Below are positions 12,784 through 12,908 of a DNA stretch of 12,908 nt, piece after piece. The translations under genes and the position numbers were made by a program. Source of the stretch: Frankiales bacterium (lineage in GTDB: Bacteria; Actinomycetota; Actinomycetes; Mycobacteriales; SCTD01); assembly GCA_025965495.1 (NCBI GenBank), contig JAOPWW010000331.1, positions 1 to 12,908 of the forward strand. The letters are read 5' to 3'. Each line of letters begins with the position of its first letter. Position 1 is the stretch's first letter. Below the pieces are notes generated by a model. It ran no database searches. It had not been told where the DNA came from and saw only the letters and a program-made list of their open reading frames with translations.

Positions 12784-12908
12784 TCAGGTCAGGGTCGGCC
12801 GGTAGGCGTAGGAGTGGCTGCGGCTGTGGGCGAACTCGAGGACGCCGACGCCGGTGCGGCCGTCCCTGGTGGTGAAGGACGCGAGCCGGTCGGTCAGCGC
12901 GCTGTCGA
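12784..12908 (-). CDS. C-terminal end of a gene, probably a second DUF7064-type protein
   Basis: An open frame enters from the right edge and ends with TGA at 12784-12786, giving 41 codons: DSALTDRLASFTTRDGRTGV followed by GVLEFAHSRSHSYAYRPTLT. The DGRTGxGVLEF...HS pattern resembles the C-terminus of DUF7064-type (AttH/CrtC-like) proteins, where a DGRTG turn precedes a final strand, so this may be a paralogue of the gene at 9972-10880. Coding is supported by an uninterrupted frame with GC-rich third positions up to the stop and by tight spacing to the phosphatase gene. The family call rests on about 20 residues and is tentative; the real length and start are outside the window. Confidence 0.6.
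   Translation of the reverse strand, partial: DSALTDRLASFTTRDGRTGVGVLEFAHSRSHSYAYRPTLT

Noticed and set aside
1..12908. Mobile element, CRISPR array, prophage or tRNA/rRNA gene
   Set aside because: No transposase, integrase, direct-repeat array, terminal inverted repeats or tRNA-like cloverleaf was found by reading; composition looks uniform across the window.

Overview
The window is very GC-rich DNA (by eye about 70% or more, not computed), with GTG starts, strong third-position G/C bias, 1-4 base gene junctions and possible leaderless promoters. This fits a high-GC actinobacterium. Genus cannot be fixed from the sequence; steroid-, terpene- or aromatic-degrading actinobacteria carry similar sets. 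No RNA gene, insertion sequence, CRISPR array, prophage or replication origin is seen, and no gene-free stretch exceeds 300 bases.

Layout, left to right. Positions 1-3549 (minus) hold a CoA-ester oxidation operon, read from 3549 leftward: an acyl-CoA dehydrogenase, an acyl-CoA synthetase and a second acyl-CoA dehydrogenase cut by the window edge. Diverging from it, 3617-4461 (plus) encodes two overlapping MaoC-type hotdog proteins that look like the two halves of a hydratase. A lone crotonase (4479-5264, minus) converges on them. Positions 5360-7803 (minus) hold SnoaL-like protein, DUF3237 protein and FAD-dependent oxidoreductase, in transcription order, ending in a GC hairpin. Positions 7925-11970 (minus) form a tightly coupled four-gene unit: APH-like kinase, AttH/CrtC-like (DUF7064/7065-type) protein, GAF-LuxR regulator and a second LuxR regulator, ending in a long hairpin. 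At the right edge are a protein tyrosine phosphatase-like gene and the tail of another gene that looks like a second DUF7064-type protein.

Together the genes look like a catabolic locus for a bulky hydrophobic, possibly cyclic, substrate. An FAD enzyme and small SnoaL/DUF3237 proteins may modify the ring or skeleton. A ligase makes the CoA ester, dehydrogenase(s) desaturate it, and the MaoC pair and crotonase hydrate or isomerise it. The substrate is not identifiable from sequence alone.

The most informative non-coding signal is a shared palindromic core, GGTCAGACC. It lies in the divergent promoter region at 3594-3602 and, as the 13-base perfect palindrome ATGGTCTGACCAT, directly over the start codon of the kinase gene at 11969-11981. 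It resembles GntR/FadR-type operators and suggests that the beta-oxidation block and the kinase/DUF7064/LuxR block are controlled together by a regulator encoded elsewhere.
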